In this document: one piece after another, positions 7,647 to 15,820 of the stretch | How positions within the stretch are numbered: the first letter of the stretch is position 1 | Layout: the number at the start of each line of letters is the position of its first letter | Virus record (IMG/VR): IMGVR_UViG_3300028800_001035 | Location: 1 to 64,000 of that record | Length of the DNA: 64,000 nucleotides | From: a virus | Reading direction: 5' to 3' (one strand) | Position numbers and translations under genes: made by a program | The notes under the pieces: generated by a model | What the model saw: only the letters and a program-made list of their open reading frames with translations | Told to the model about the DNA's origin: nothing | Database searches by the model: none

Positions 7647-7802
7647 ATGCATTTCGGACACGAGACTTCCGACGTCCTCGACTACCTCGTCTTCGGCCTC
7701 GTCGCCGGGTTCGGCTGGGCGATCTCGACCTGGGTCTGGGCCCAGATTACCGGGCGCTGGTTCGTTCGCACTTCGCCGCCTCCGCCCCCTCCGGTCCGCT
7801 GA
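7647..7802 (+). CDS. small membrane protein (51 aa)
   Basis: ATG 7647 starts three bases after the previous stop. After HFGHETSDVL comes a hydrophobic span (DYLVFGLVAGFGWAISTWVW), then a proline-rich tail (TSPPPPPVR). The TGA overlaps the ATG of the next gene. No family assigned. Confidence 0.5.
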   Translation: MHFGHETSDVLDYLVFGLVAGFGWAISTWVWAQITGRWFVRTSPPPPPPVR

Positions 7803-8488
7803 TGCCGCTCGAGGGAGGATCGTCGAAGACCGCGATCTCGCACAATATCGCGACCGAGCGCAACGCGGGCAAGCCGGAGAAGCAGGCTATCGCGATCGCC
7901 GAGAACAAGGCGCGCGGAGATTCCGAGCCTTCGAACGCGAAGGAATGGGAAGCTCTTATACGGCACGCCTATGAGCGGCAGGACGACAAGCTCGGCAAGC
8001 GTCTCGAGGCGAAATACAAAGAGTGGAAGGCGCGTAACGACTCTCTCGAGCCTTCCCCCTTCGGCCGTGAGGAGCGCGCCGCCAAGCTCTCGGAGGCGGG
8101 CGACGCCGCGTTCTTGATGGGCGCGATTGATGAGCTCAAGAGCCGGATCGACGCCGCGTCGACACCGAAGAAGCCTCCCGAAGGCGGCAAGTACGATCCG
8201 ATCGCCGTGAACAAAGAAATAAACAAGGACAAGCGAATCAAACCCGGCGAGGCGAAGTTAATCCACGCCGTGCTCAAGGGGCGCGGTGACGAGGACAAAG
8301 ACGCCCGCGCCGATTGGAACGCATACCCTTCCTATACGCTCGCCGAACTCAAGTCGATGGTCGCGAAGGCGACCGACCCCGCGAGTAAGGTGAAGATGCA
8401 GAAAGAAATAGAGGATCGCGAAGCAGGTCGGTCAGTTCATCGTCCGACGCCACAGGTCGACTGGAAAGACGTAAAGATTCGCCGATGA
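7802..8488 (+). CDS. hypothetical head-cluster protein with N-terminal basic-helix motif
   Basis: 228 residues. The N-terminus GGSSKTAISHNIATERNAGK followed by PEKQAIAIAENKARGD is a short motif I recognise from many phage proteins encoded near prohead proteases. The remainder is helical and strongly charged, with many Lys, Glu and Asp residues. It overlaps the protease-scaffold gene by 4 bases. A role in prohead assembly is possible from position alone. Confidence 0.6.
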   Translation: MPLEGGSSKTAISHNIATERNAGKPEKQAIAIAENKARGDSEPSNAKEWEALIRHAYERQDDKLGKRLEAKYKEWKARNDSLEPSPFGREERAAKLSEAGDAAFLMGAIDELKSRIDAASTPKKPPEGGKYDPIAVNKEINKDKRIKPGEAKLIHAVLKGRGDEDKDARADWNAYPSYTLAELKSMVAKATDPASKVKMQKEIEDREAGRSVHRPTPQVDWKDVKIRR

Positions 8489-10425
8489 CCCTCGACCCGA
8501 CCCATCGCGCCGCCGGGATCATATTCCGCGCGCCGAACGGAGAGGCGCTCTTCTTGAAGCGCGGGCCGGGCGGAGACTATCCGGGCGCGTGGTGCTTTCC
8601 CGGCGGGCACCTCGAAGGAAACGAGACGCCCGAGGCCGCCGCCTGCCGCGAAGCGGTCGAGGAGGTCGGATTCCTCCCAAAGGGAAAGCGCGAACCGCTC
8701 GCCCGTTCCATCGCCGTTCAAGAGTTCGCGGAGGCACCCGCCGCCGCGATGCCCGACGGGGCGGTCGGAGCGGAAGCCCTTCCCGGACCGGCCGCCCCGA
8801 AGGTCGTCGACTTCACGACGTTCCTTCAGGACGTCGCGGAACCGTTCGCCCCCGAGCGCGACGCCGAGCACATTGGCCACGCTTGGGCCCCCCTGACCGC
8901 GCCGCCGGAACCGCTCCATCCCGGTTGCCGCGTCGCGATCGACCGGCTCTTCGCCGACGAGCTCGGCGTCGCGAGGATGATGGCCGCCGGGGCTTTGACG
9001 AGCCCGCAGGTCTACAAGAACGTCACGCTCTGGGCGATGCGCGTTACCGGGACCGGCGTCGCCTACCGCCGCCCGGTCTTCAAGACCGGCAAGGACGGCA
9101 AGGTCGAGCTCGGCGAGGACAAGAAGCCGATCGTTCTTCGCGAGGAGGAGTTTCCGTGGCGCGACCCGGAGCTCTACCTCAACGACGAGTTCCTCGCGCG
9201 CTGCAACGGCCTCCCGGTCATCTGGGAGCATCCGAAGGGCGCGACGCTCGATTCGAAGGAGCACGCCCGCCGCGTCGTCGGAAGCGTCTTCCTCCCGTAT
9301 ATAAGCGGGGACGAGGTCTGGGGCATCGCGAAGGTCTACGACGACGAGGCCAACGCCGAGATGCGGAAGAACCAGCTCTCGACCTCGCCCGCCGTCGTCC
9401 TCTCCGACCCGGAGAGCCCGTCATACAAGTTTCGCCTCGAGGACGGCTCCGTCCTCCTCGTCGAAGGAAAGCCGAGCCTGCTCGATCATCTCGCCATCTG
9501 CGAGCGCGGCGTTTGGGATAAAGGTGGCGAGGCAGCAGGAATTATCAACCAAGTTTTAGAGGAGAATGAAGACATGCCTGAAGCGGTAAAGACCGACGCC
9601 GTGACCCCGACGCTCGCCGACGTTTTGGCCGCGATCGGCGGCCTCGCCGTATCGGTCAAGGACATCGGTGCTCGCGTCGACTCGATGGAGGAGAAGAAGG
9701 ACTCCGACGAGGAAAAAGAAAAAGAGCGCAAGGACGCCGAAGAGAAGGAAAAGTGCGACGCGGAAGCGAAGGCCAAGGCCGACGCCGACGAGAAGGCGAA
9801 GAAGGACGCCGAGGACAAGGAAAAAGGCGATCCTGAAAAGGTCGCCGCCGACGCGAAGAAGGACGCCGACGAGAAGGCGAAGAAGGACGCCGAGGACAAG
9901 GAAAAAGAGCGCAAGGACGCCGAAGTCAAGGCGGACGCCGACCGCGCCGAGAACAAAGTCCTCAAGGCCCGCCTCGACGCCCTCGAGCGCAAGCTCCCGA
10001 AGGATCGCGGCGACAGCGACTACAACGCGATGTCGCAGGCGCAAGCCCGCGCCGACGGCGTCTACAACGCTTTCGGCGAGCAAGCCCCGCGCTTCCTCAA
10101 CGGCGAAGAAGTCATCGACTATCGCCGTCGCTTGGTCGACAAGTTCAAGTCGCACAGCGCGGCTTGGTCGAAGGTCGACCTCGCCCGCCTCGACTCCGAC
10201 GCCTTCGAGATCGCGGAAGCCGCAATCTATGCGGACGCCGCCGTCGCCGCCGTCACGCCGGGCGACCTCCCGGACGGCGGTCTTCGTATGGTTCGCGGCA
10301 AGACGCCGTCGGGCCATACGGAGACGAAGTTCTACGGCCGCCCGAGCTCCTGGATGTCCCGCTTCTCGGGCTCCCGCCGCTACGCGACCTCTATCGTCCC
10401 CAACCCCAAGCGCGAGGCGGTCTAA
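8485..10425 (+). CDS. Nudix hydrolase / prohead protease (DUF2213-like) / scaffold fusion
   Basis: 646 residues in three parts. Residues 1-150: Nudix fold with a complete Nudix box at 41-63 (G-x5-E-x7-RE-x2-EE-x-G-F). Residues about 165-355: a DUF2213-like prohead protease region, with LPVIWEHPKG, VGSVFLPYISGDEVWG, NQLSTSPAV and a DHLAI motif near its end that could supply catalytic His and Ser. Residues about 365-500: a highly charged helix of repeated DADEKAKKDAEDKEK-type units, typical of scaffolds, followed by about 145 residues of C-terminal domain. Protease-scaffold fusions are known; the added Nudix domain is the odd part. An internal start at 9574 can make scaffold alone. Confidence 0.8.
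   Translation: MTLDPTHRAAGIIFRAPNGEALFLKRGPGGDYPGAWCFPGGHLEGNETPEAAACREAVEEVGFLPKGKREPLARSIAVQEFAEAPAAAMPDGAVGAEALPGPAAPKVVDFTTFLQDVAEPFAPERDAEHIGHAWAPLTAPPEPLHPGCRVAIDRLFADELGVARMMAAGALTSPQVYKNVTLWAMRVTGTGVAYRRPVFKTGKDGKVELGEDKKPIVLREEEFPWRDPELYLNDEFLARCNGLPVIWEHPKGATLDSKEHARRVVGSVFLPYISGDEVWGIAKVYDDEANAEMRKNQLSTSPAVVLSDPESPSYKFRLEDGSVLLVEGKPSLLDHLAICERGVWDKGGEAAGIINQVLEENEDMPEAVKTDAVTPTLADVLAAIGGLAVSVKDIGARVDSMEEKKDSDEEKEKERKDAEEKEKCDAEAKAKADADEKAKKDAEDKEKGDPEKVAADAKKDADEKAKKDAEDKEKERKDAEVKADADRAENKVLKARLDALERKLPKDRGDSDYNAMSQAQARADGVYNAFGEQAPRFLNGEEVIDYRRRLVDKFKSHSAAWSKVDLARLDSDAFEIAEAAIYADAAVAAVTPGDLPDGGLRMVRGKTPSGHTETKFYGRPSSWMSRFSGSRRYATSIVPNPKREAV
9574..10425 (+). CDS. nested scaffold protein from an internal start
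   Basis: ATG 9574 is in frame with the fusion gene and has AGGAG at 9560-9564, nine bases upstream: one of the best Shine-Dalgarno sites in the block. The surrounding bases (about 9541-9575) are AT-rich against their neighbours. The 283-residue product would be the charged scaffold helix plus C-terminal domain without the Nudix and protease parts, as lambda Nu3 lies within gene C. Supported by the site; expression not shown. Confidence 0.65.
   Translation: MPEAVKTDAVTPTLADVLAAIGGLAVSVKDIGARVDSMEEKKDSDEEKEKERKDAEEKEKCDAEAKAKADADEKAKKDAEDKEKGDPEKVAADAKKDADEKAKKDAEDKEKERKDAEVKADADRAENKVLKARLDALERKLPKDRGDSDYNAMSQAQARADGVYNAFGEQAPRFLNGEEVIDYRRRLVDKFKSHSAAWSKVDLARLDSDAFEIAEAAIYADAAVAAVTPGDLPDGGLRMVRGKTPSGHTETKFYGRPSSWMSRFSGSRRYATSIVPNPKREAV
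9781..9906 (+). repeat. direct repeat in scaffold coding sequence
   Basis: A stretch of about 45 bp beginning GACGCCGACGAGAAGGCGAA at 9781 recurs almost exactly from about 9862, encoding two copies of DADEKAKKDAEDKEK. The repeat lengthens the charged scaffold helix and is likely to vary in copy number between related phages. Confidence 0.8.
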
Positions 10426-10428
10426 GCC

Positions 10429-11307
10429 ATGGCGACTCCCAACATTACCATCAATCCTGCCCAGACCTCGACCGCCCAAGGGACGTTCAACGTCTCCTCG
10501 AGCGGCCTGATCCAGGGCATGGCGTACCCCGACCCCGCGACGCGGTTCGCCCTCGTTCAGGGGCTCGTCTCGGCCTCCGAAACCATCCCGATGTGGGGCG
10601 GCGTCGCCGTCTTCGAAGACATCGCGACGCTCAACAACGGGACGAACCCGTCGTCGGTCCTCGGCTCGGCGATCGGCCGGGCGACGACCGTCACGGGCGG
10701 CTCGAAGCCGATCCTCGGCTTCTCCGTCTTCGACCAGGCCTACGGGATGATCAACAGCCCGCAGTCCCCGGTTCAGCTCGCGGCGGCGGGCGCGTCGGCG
10801 AACTACTACCGGCTCGGCTCGGGAGCCCGGATTGCGGTCGCCTGCGACCCGAACCTCGCGAGCCTTCGCGGCGGCCTCGTCAACGCGAGCGTCTCGTGGG
10901 ACTTCGTCAACGAGCAGCTGATCGCGTACTCCGCGCCGACCTTCTCGGCGGGGTCGTACAGCTCCGGCACCGGCCTCGTGACGATCACGACGACCGCTCC
11001 GCACGGCTTGCTCCCGGGTGATCAGATTATCACCTCGGGCGCGACCGGAACCGGCGCGGACCTCGCGCTCGTCAACGGGCAGTTCGCGCTCGCGGCGGGA
11101 ACGACCGGCTCGACGCTCGTCTACAGCGTCGGAACCGGCCACACCATCTCGTCGATCACGGGCCTTACGCTCGGGACCGGCGCGATCTTGACCTCGGTCA
11201 AGGTCCTCGAGATCGAAACCGGCAACTCGATGACGGTCTCGTACGACGCAACCTCGGGTTTCGCGACCTGGAACCGCAGCGGCTCCGCTGCCGTCATCCT
11301 GATCTAA
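10429..11307 (+). CDS. capsid-associated structural protein with HG-type beta module
   Basis: 292 residues between the scaffold and major capsid genes, the usual place of a decoration or stabilisation protein. Residues 1-175 are Gly/Ala/Ser rich with short beta stretches. Residues about 180-260 form a separate module beginning GLVTITTTAPHGLLPGDQI and ending SSITGLTL, the same HG-x4-G-D/Q module found in three tail proteins of this phage. Likely a virion surface or cement protein; inferred from position. Confidence 0.65.
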   Translation: MATPNITINPAQTSTAQGTFNVSSSGLIQGMAYPDPATRFALVQGLVSASETIPMWGGVAVFEDIATLNNGTNPSSVLGSAIGRATTVTGGSKPILGFSVFDQAYGMINSPQSPVQLAAAGASANYYRLGSGARIAVACDPNLASLRGGLVNASVSWDFVNEQLIAYSAPTFSAGSYSSGTGLVTITTTAPHGLLPGDQIITSGATGTGADLALVNGQFALAAGTTGSTLVYSVGTGHTISSITGLTLGTGAILTSVKVLEIETGNSMTVSYDATSGFATWNRSGSAAVILI

Positions 11308-11322
11308 GGAGGGTCAGAAACC

Positions 11323-12342
11323 ATGCTGAACGCTTCGTCCTACATCACCGTCAATCCCTCCTTCATGGAGCCCGAGATCATCCTGCCGTACTCGCAGGCC
11401 TCGGGCGCGTTCGACCTTATCGCCGACGGCGAGCCGCGAGTCCGGCTCTCCGAGGGCGACCTCTGGGTCTACATGAAGCGCCTCGACCTCCGCACGCGCA
11501 TGGCGGCCGGGCAGGCCTCCGGCAATCAGCTTCCCGGCGTCTCGATCGCCGCGTCGCAGATCAGCACGCCGACCTACCTTCAGCGCGTCCGGGCGACCTA
11601 CGACCATCACGACACCGCCGCCGCTGCTCGCTGGGGCTTCGGGCTTCCGGAGGCCTATCGCCTCGGGATGTTCCAGGGCCACTTCCAGCTCGCGCGCTCG
11701 GCCTTGCTCTACGGCTTCAACCCGGCGAACGGCGAAGGTCTCATTCACGCGAATGGTGCCACCGCCCTCAACCTGCCGGCCGACCAGTTCGGCAACACGA
11801 CCGTCCTGACCTACGACAACGGTCAGATGGCGTTCTTCTTGCTTCAGCAGATCGGCCTGATCAAGACGCGGACCAACCAAATGGGGATCGGGCGCAAGTT
11901 CACGATCCTCGGCCCGCAGCGGGTTCTCGAGACCTTCGAGTACCCGGGGATCGTTCAGCTCGTCCAGTACCAGCGCGTCGGCGCGGGCACGGCGACGACC
12001 GCGAACGTCGTCAAGGAGACTTGTATGTCGAACGGCGACCAGATCATCTGGGCGTACGACGACACCTTGATCGGCCAGGGCTCGGGCGGGACCGACGCCG
12101 TCATCATCTCGATGCCGGAAGTCGAGAAGCCGGAAAGCTCCCCCCTGAATACGAACGTCTTCGCGAACCTCGGCCCGGGCAATCCGGTCTGCGCGACGAT
12201 GTACGCGGATATGGCCGCGCCGCGCGAGATCACCTCGCCGATGGCGGGCGGGGCGACCGACGTCCTGACCGAATGGCGCGTTACTGCCGGCTGGGCCGTC
12301 CGCCCGGAGGCGATCACCATCATCTCGATGCAGTACCAGTAA
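11323..12342 (+). CDS. major capsid protein (DUF2184-like)
   Basis: 339 residues with GGAGG before ATG 11323. Position after scaffold, size and sequence (YMKRLDLRTRMAAGQASGNQ, ATYDHHDTAAAARWGF, GRKFTILGPQRVLETFEYPG, and a C-terminal domain ending WAVRPEAITIISMQYQ) fit the DUF2184 group of HK97-fold capsid proteins. No separate delta domain is visible, consistent with a separate scaffold. A strong terminator follows directly. Confidence 0.85.
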   Translation: MLNASSYITVNPSFMEPEIILPYSQASGAFDLIADGEPRVRLSEGDLWVYMKRLDLRTRMAAGQASGNQLPGVSIAASQISTPTYLQRVRATYDHHDTAAAARWGFGLPEAYRLGMFQGHFQLARSALLYGFNPANGEGLIHANGATALNLPADQFGNTTVLTYDNGQMAFFLLQQIGLIKTRTNQMGIGRKFTILGPQRVLETFEYPGIVQLVQYQRVGAGTATTANVVKETCMSNGDQIIWAYDDTLIGQGSGGTDAVIISMPEVEKPESSPLNTNVFANLGPGNPVCATMYADMAAPREITSPMAGGATDVLTEWRVTAGWAVRPEAITIISMQYQ

Positions 12343-12361
12343 ACCGGAAGACGTTTCCGTC

Positions 12362-12390
12362 AAAGAGCAACCCTCGCGGGTTGCTCTTTT
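12362..12390 (+). terminator. intrinsic terminator after the capsid gene
   Basis: A perfect 12-bp stem (AAAGAGCAACCC / GGGTTGCTCTTT) with loop TCGC, ending in TTTT, 20 bp after the capsid stop. It should end or attenuate transcripts, setting capsid mRNA above the downstream tail genes. Tail genes then need a further promoter or read-through, possibly aided by the NusG-like factor. Confidence 0.88.
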
Positions 12391-12431
12391 GGGAAGCGCC
12401 GTGAAGGGCCTTCGCAAGAAAGGGCAACAAG

Positions 12432-12941
12432 ATGAAGACGTACATCGCGAACTGCACTATGCAGAACCAGACGGCGAACTTTCGCCTCCCGGAATTTCCG
12501 AAGCCGCACTCGATCAAGGTCCCGATGGGACGGCAGGCGGAGGTCGGCGACTTGACGCCGCCGCAGCTCGACTCCTTCGTCGATCAGATGGGGCGCTACG
12601 GTATGGTTCACGTCAAGGAGGCGGGCAAGGCGACCGTCAAGATCGTATACCTCTATTCGACCGACGGCCCCGTCCCGCAGGAGGCGTTCCTCCGCGTCCT
12701 CGAGCGGAACAGGGGGCTCTTGCGGAACGAGGGCGTTCGCCGCCGCCAGGAGGCCGCCGTCGCGGCCAACGCGGCGATGAACACCGAGGACACGCCGGTC
12801 AAGAACCTCGAGATGTCGATTGAGGAAGAGACCTCCGGCTCGTTCGCGGGTCAGGACGACCCGATCGCCGAGGGCATCAAGATCGACAACGAGGCGGTCA
12901 CGAGCGAGAACAAGACACCGCGCCGACGCGGCAAGGGCTGA
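12432..12941 (+). CDS. hypothetical virion-operon protein (169 aa)
   Basis: Preceded by AAAGGGCAA and ATG 12432. The N-terminal part (MKTYIANCTMQNQTANFRLP ... PMGRQAEVGDLTPPQLDSFV) looks beta-rich; the middle has VYLYSTDGPVPQEAFLRVLE and the C-terminus is acidic then basic (PRRRGKG). Position after the capsid suggests a head-completion or neck role. No family recognised. Confidence 0.6.
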   Translation: MKTYIANCTMQNQTANFRLPEFPKPHSIKVPMGRQAEVGDLTPPQLDSFVDQMGRYGMVHVKEAGKATVKIVYLYSTDGPVPQEAFLRVLERNRGLLRNEGVRRRQEAAVAANAAMNTEDTPVKNLEMSIEEETSGSFAGQDDPIAEGIKIDNEAVTSENKTPRRRGKG

Positions 12942-12948
12942 ACGCCCG

Positions 12949-13461
12949 ATGAGCTGCGCGGCCCTCGCGATTCCTCCTCCGACCCAGGCGGGGTTCATCG
13001 ACTTCGCCCGGACGATTATGGGGATCACGGTCAAGCAGCTCCCGGACGCCTCGCCGTTCTTCACTTACGCGTTCTGCGTCTCCCTCGAGCTCGTCAACTG
13101 CGCGATCCGCGACGCTTCGCCGTTCATGTATCGGCTCGCGGTCTACAACCTCGCGGGTTCGAACCTCCTCAACTGGGCGCAGGACCCGGTCCCGGTCGAC
13201 CCCTACCCGCCGAACAACGACGAGTCGAAGGCGAACGGCGTCGGGTTCTTCGCCTATACCCGCGCGCAGTACAATATGCTCGGGTTCGTCTCCGGTATCA
13301 TCCAGGCCGCCGCCGACGAGACGACGTCCGAATCGCTCGTCGTCCCGGAGAGCTTCAAGAACTTTACGATCGCGAACCTTCAGCAGCTCAAGGACCCCTA
13401 CGGGCGGGCGTACCTCGGCATCGCGATGGACTACGGCCCGGCGGCCTGGGGCTTGACCTAG
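12949..13461 (+). CDS. putative head-tail adaptor or head completion protein (170 aa)
   Basis: ATG 12949, seven bases after the previous stop. The sequence includes FIDFARTIMGITVKQLPDAS, RLAVYNLAGSNLLNW and SGIIQAAADETTSESLVVPE, a helical pattern usual in adaptor proteins that bind below the portal. The next ATG abuts its stop. The call is from position and helical pattern only. Confidence 0.5.
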   Translation: MSCAALAIPPPTQAGFIDFARTIMGITVKQLPDASPFFTYAFCVSLELVNCAIRDASPFMYRLAVYNLAGSNLLNWAQDPVPVDPYPPNNDESKANGVGFFAYTRAQYNMLGFVSGIIQAAADETTSESLVVPESFKNFTIANLQQLKDPYGRAYLGIAMDYGPAAWGLT

Positions 13462-13974
13462 ATGCTCAAACTTCACATCGGCGTCTTCGACGTTCCCTAC
13501 GTCAAGCGCGAATCGCCGAAGAGGATGGCGGCGCGGATCGCGAAGAACGCGAAGAAGCCTCTCGCCAAGCCAAAGCACGCGAGCGCCGATAACAGGACGA
13601 CCGGCGACGTCGCGACGATCCTCGAGGCCAAGTACGGACTCTTCACAGCCTTCTTCGAGAACAAGGAGCTCGAGATCGCCGCCGCGCTCGAGGGCGGCCT
13701 CAAGGACTCGCTCGAGAGCCTCCTAACCGGAGCCCCGACGAGCCTCGACCCCTTCGGCGACGGGACGGCGAAGATCGACGAGATGTTCAAGGACTTCCTC
13801 TCGACCCGCGAGGCCGAGCGCGTCGGCATCCCGGGGACGCCGACCAAGGCCGCCCGGCGCGGCGTCAACCACAGATTCAAGCACCCGTACGCGAAGGACA
13901 ATCCGCGCCGCCCGTCGTTCATCGACACGGCCCTTATGCAGTCCTCCGAGAAGTCGTACGTCGAGGAAACCTAG
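13462..13974 (+). CDS. putative neck or tail-completion protein (170 aa)
   Basis: ATG directly follows the previous TAG. It is basic at the N-terminus (KRMAARIAKNAKKPLAKPKH), then helical, and ends with GVNHRFKHPYAKDNPRRPSF and a SFIDTALMQSSEKSY motif, reminiscent of the C-termini of tail-completion proteins that carry an 'R-P-SF' strand. Function assigned by order only. Confidence 0.5.
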   Translation: MLKLHIGVFDVPYVKRESPKRMAARIAKNAKKPLAKPKHASADNRTTGDVATILEAKYGLFTAFFENKELEIAAALEGGLKDSLESLLTGAPTSLDPFGDGTAKIDEMFKDFLSTREAERVGIPGTPTKAARRGVNHRFKHPYAKDNPRRPSFIDTALMQSSEKSYVEET

Positions 13975-14298
13975 ATGGCAGTCAAATCGACCGCGAGGGC
14001 CGCAGCGAAGGACCCAACGCGGCACTCTTTCGACATCCACGGCAACGGCTACGTCGACCACGGCGCGGAGCCGACCATCGCGCCCGGCGCGGCGGCGCTA
14101 CCGCCCGTCCGGCCCCCCGCCTTGGCGACTGAGGGCTCGTGTCACGTCCTCCTCGCGCCCGGCCCGAACGAAATCATCCTCCGCTGGGTCGGAGGCAATT
14201 GGCAGCATCCCTTCAACCCGGGCGCGGGCAACCGCCTCGCCTGGACGCCGAAGCACCTCGGCGACGCCGGATGGTCCTATCACGGCCTGGTGAACTAG
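13975..14298 (+). CDS. hypothetical protein (107 aa)
   Basis: Abuts the previous stop. An N-terminal region with basic and proline-rich stretches is followed by a compact part with VLLAPGPNEIILRWVGGNW and WTPKHLGDAGWSYHGLV, rich in Trp and Gly. No family recognised. Lies in the neck and tail-completion segment. Confidence 0.55.
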   Translation: MAVKSTARAAAKDPTRHSFDIHGNGYVDHGAEPTIAPGAAALPPVRPPALATEGSCHVLLAPGPNEIILRWVGGNWQHPFNPGAGNRLAWTPKHLGDAGWSYHGLVN

Positions 14299-14299
14299 C

Positions 14300-15391
14300 G
14301 TGACCGTCGCCGAGGCGCTCGGCGCGAAGACCCCGCTCGGGTCCGACCTCGCGGCTGGCGTCGACGCGATCAGCTCGAACCAGAAGGTCACGTTTACGAA
14401 GTACGTTCGCCTGGTCCTCCCGATCGACGGCTCGATCTTCTGGGTTCGCGCGACGATCATCTCCGACGGCGCGCTCCTCAACGCCGCCGTCCTCAACTCG
14501 GCGGCGCTCAACGAGCTCCCGCTCGTCTCGATCCCGGCCGCGACGATAACGGTCAAGGGCTCGCTCCACTACGCGACGGAGAACCGGCAGCAACAGGAAG
14601 CGAACTACGCGGTCAACCGCGTCGTCTTCACGGCGGAGTCGCCGGTCAACGACCTCAACGCGGTCGGCCCGTCGACGATGTACATCGGTGAGTTTCAGGG
14701 GCAGCGGTTCGCGTTCTCCTCGCGCCGGTCCTTCTACAAGCAGGCGGACCTCTATCACTACGCGGGCGACGCGATCTACCCGCCGATGCTCTCTCAAATC
14801 ATCGACGACGCGGTACAACTAGCGAACCGGGGGCAGGTCGTCTCCAACTCGCTCCCGATCTGGCTCTCGATCGCCGACTACTTCGCGCCGACCTTCGGCG
14901 GCATCGGCTTGAGCTTCGTCATCGGCGAGAGCGCGATCGGCGGCGGCTACTGGCCCTGGAAGGTTCCCTTCGCGCCGATCCCGGCGCTCTTCCCGTCCTA
15001 CCTCGCCGACGACAACCTCGCGCCGCCGTTCGCGACGATACACATACCGCCGGAGTCGACCCAGGCGCTCGCCTCGGCACCGTTCCTCGGGCGGCGGCTC
15101 TCGCACCACCAGCTCGCGAAGGATAAGGTCAAGGTCACGTTCTACGGCCTCCGCAACGAGGACGCGCTCGGCTTCATCGACACGGTCAACCAGTTCTCGC
15201 TCGACACCGACCGCCTCGGGATTATGAACATCCCGACGGTCCGGGACGAGAAGCAGACGCAGGCCGAGATGAACATAATCGCGATGAAGAAGACGGTCGA
15301 ATACGAAGTTTCCTATCACCAAAACCAGGCGCGGGACGTGGCGCGTCAATTGATCTTGTCCGCGATCCCAACCTTCATATTTCCCACCTAG
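14300..15391 (+). CDS. tail-operon structural protein with LN-triad motif (363 aa)
   Basis: GTG start. Near residues 55-75 it carries ALLNAAVLNSAALNEL, a stepwise (A/L)LN repeat seen twice more in the protein at 24757. The rest contains VKGSLHYATENRQQQEANYA, GQRFAFSSRRSFYKQADLYH and repeated aromatic beta segments. It lies before the sheath gene where tail terminator or connector proteins usually sit. No firm family call. Confidence 0.55.
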   Translation: MTVAEALGAKTPLGSDLAAGVDAISSNQKVTFTKYVRLVLPIDGSIFWVRATIISDGALLNAAVLNSAALNELPLVSIPAATITVKGSLHYATENRQQQEANYAVNRVVFTAESPVNDLNAVGPSTMYIGEFQGQRFAFSSRRSFYKQADLYHYAGDAIYPPMLSQIIDDAVQLANRGQVVSNSLPIWLSIADYFAPTFGGIGLSFVIGESAIGGGYWPWKVPFAPIPALFPSYLADDNLAPPFATIHIPPESTQALASAPFLGRRLSHHQLAKDKVKVTFYGLRNEDALGFIDTVNQFSLDTDRLGIMNIPTVRDEKQTQAEMNIIAMKKTVEYEVSYHQNQARDVARQLILSAIPTFIFPT

Positions 15392-15403
15392 GAGAACGAC
15401 CAA

Positions 15404-15784
15404 ATGCCGCAAGCCCCCCTGAACGCCTTCGTCGCGAAGAACCCCTCGAACGTCCTCGTCGCGCTCAAGGTCGACGCGAACGGCGACCTGATCGTCAGCT
15501 CCGCCGGGACGCCCGGCAACTCTTCGAAGAACTACGCCGCGAATACGGCGGGCGACCAGGCCAAGCTCGGCGCGGGCATCCTTCGCGGCTTGACCGTCAA
15601 CACTGCCGGCCTGACCTCGACCGCGACGCTCTATGACGGGACGTCGACCTCCGGCACGAAGCTCGGGACCTTCTCGACCCTCGCGCAAAACAGCTTGCAG
15701 GACCTCAACCTCGCCTTCGCGACCGGGCTCTTCGTCGTCCTCGCAGGTGGGACCCCGGCGGACGTCACGGTCTCCTGGTCCTAA
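15404..15784 (+). CDS. small beta-rich virion protein, paralogue of 7095-7427
   Basis: 126 residues. Its C-terminal 75 residues (GILRGLTVNTAGLTSTATLY, TKLGTFSTLAQ, GLFVVLAGGTPADVTVSW) match the protein at 7095 in order and spacing. The N-terminal 50 residues (FVAKNPSNVLVALKVDANGD) are additional. A duplicated small domain that now serves head and tail regions is the likely explanation. Confidence 0.65.
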   Translation: MPQAPLNAFVAKNPSNVLVALKVDANGDLIVSSAGTPGNSSKNYAANTAGDQAKLGAGILRGLTVNTAGLTSTATLYDGTSTSGTKLGTFSTLAQNSLQDLNLAFATGLFVVLAGGTPADVTVSWS

Positions 15785-15820
15785 ATCGGCGCGGCCTCCA
15801 ACCTTTAGGGGAACCCCCGA

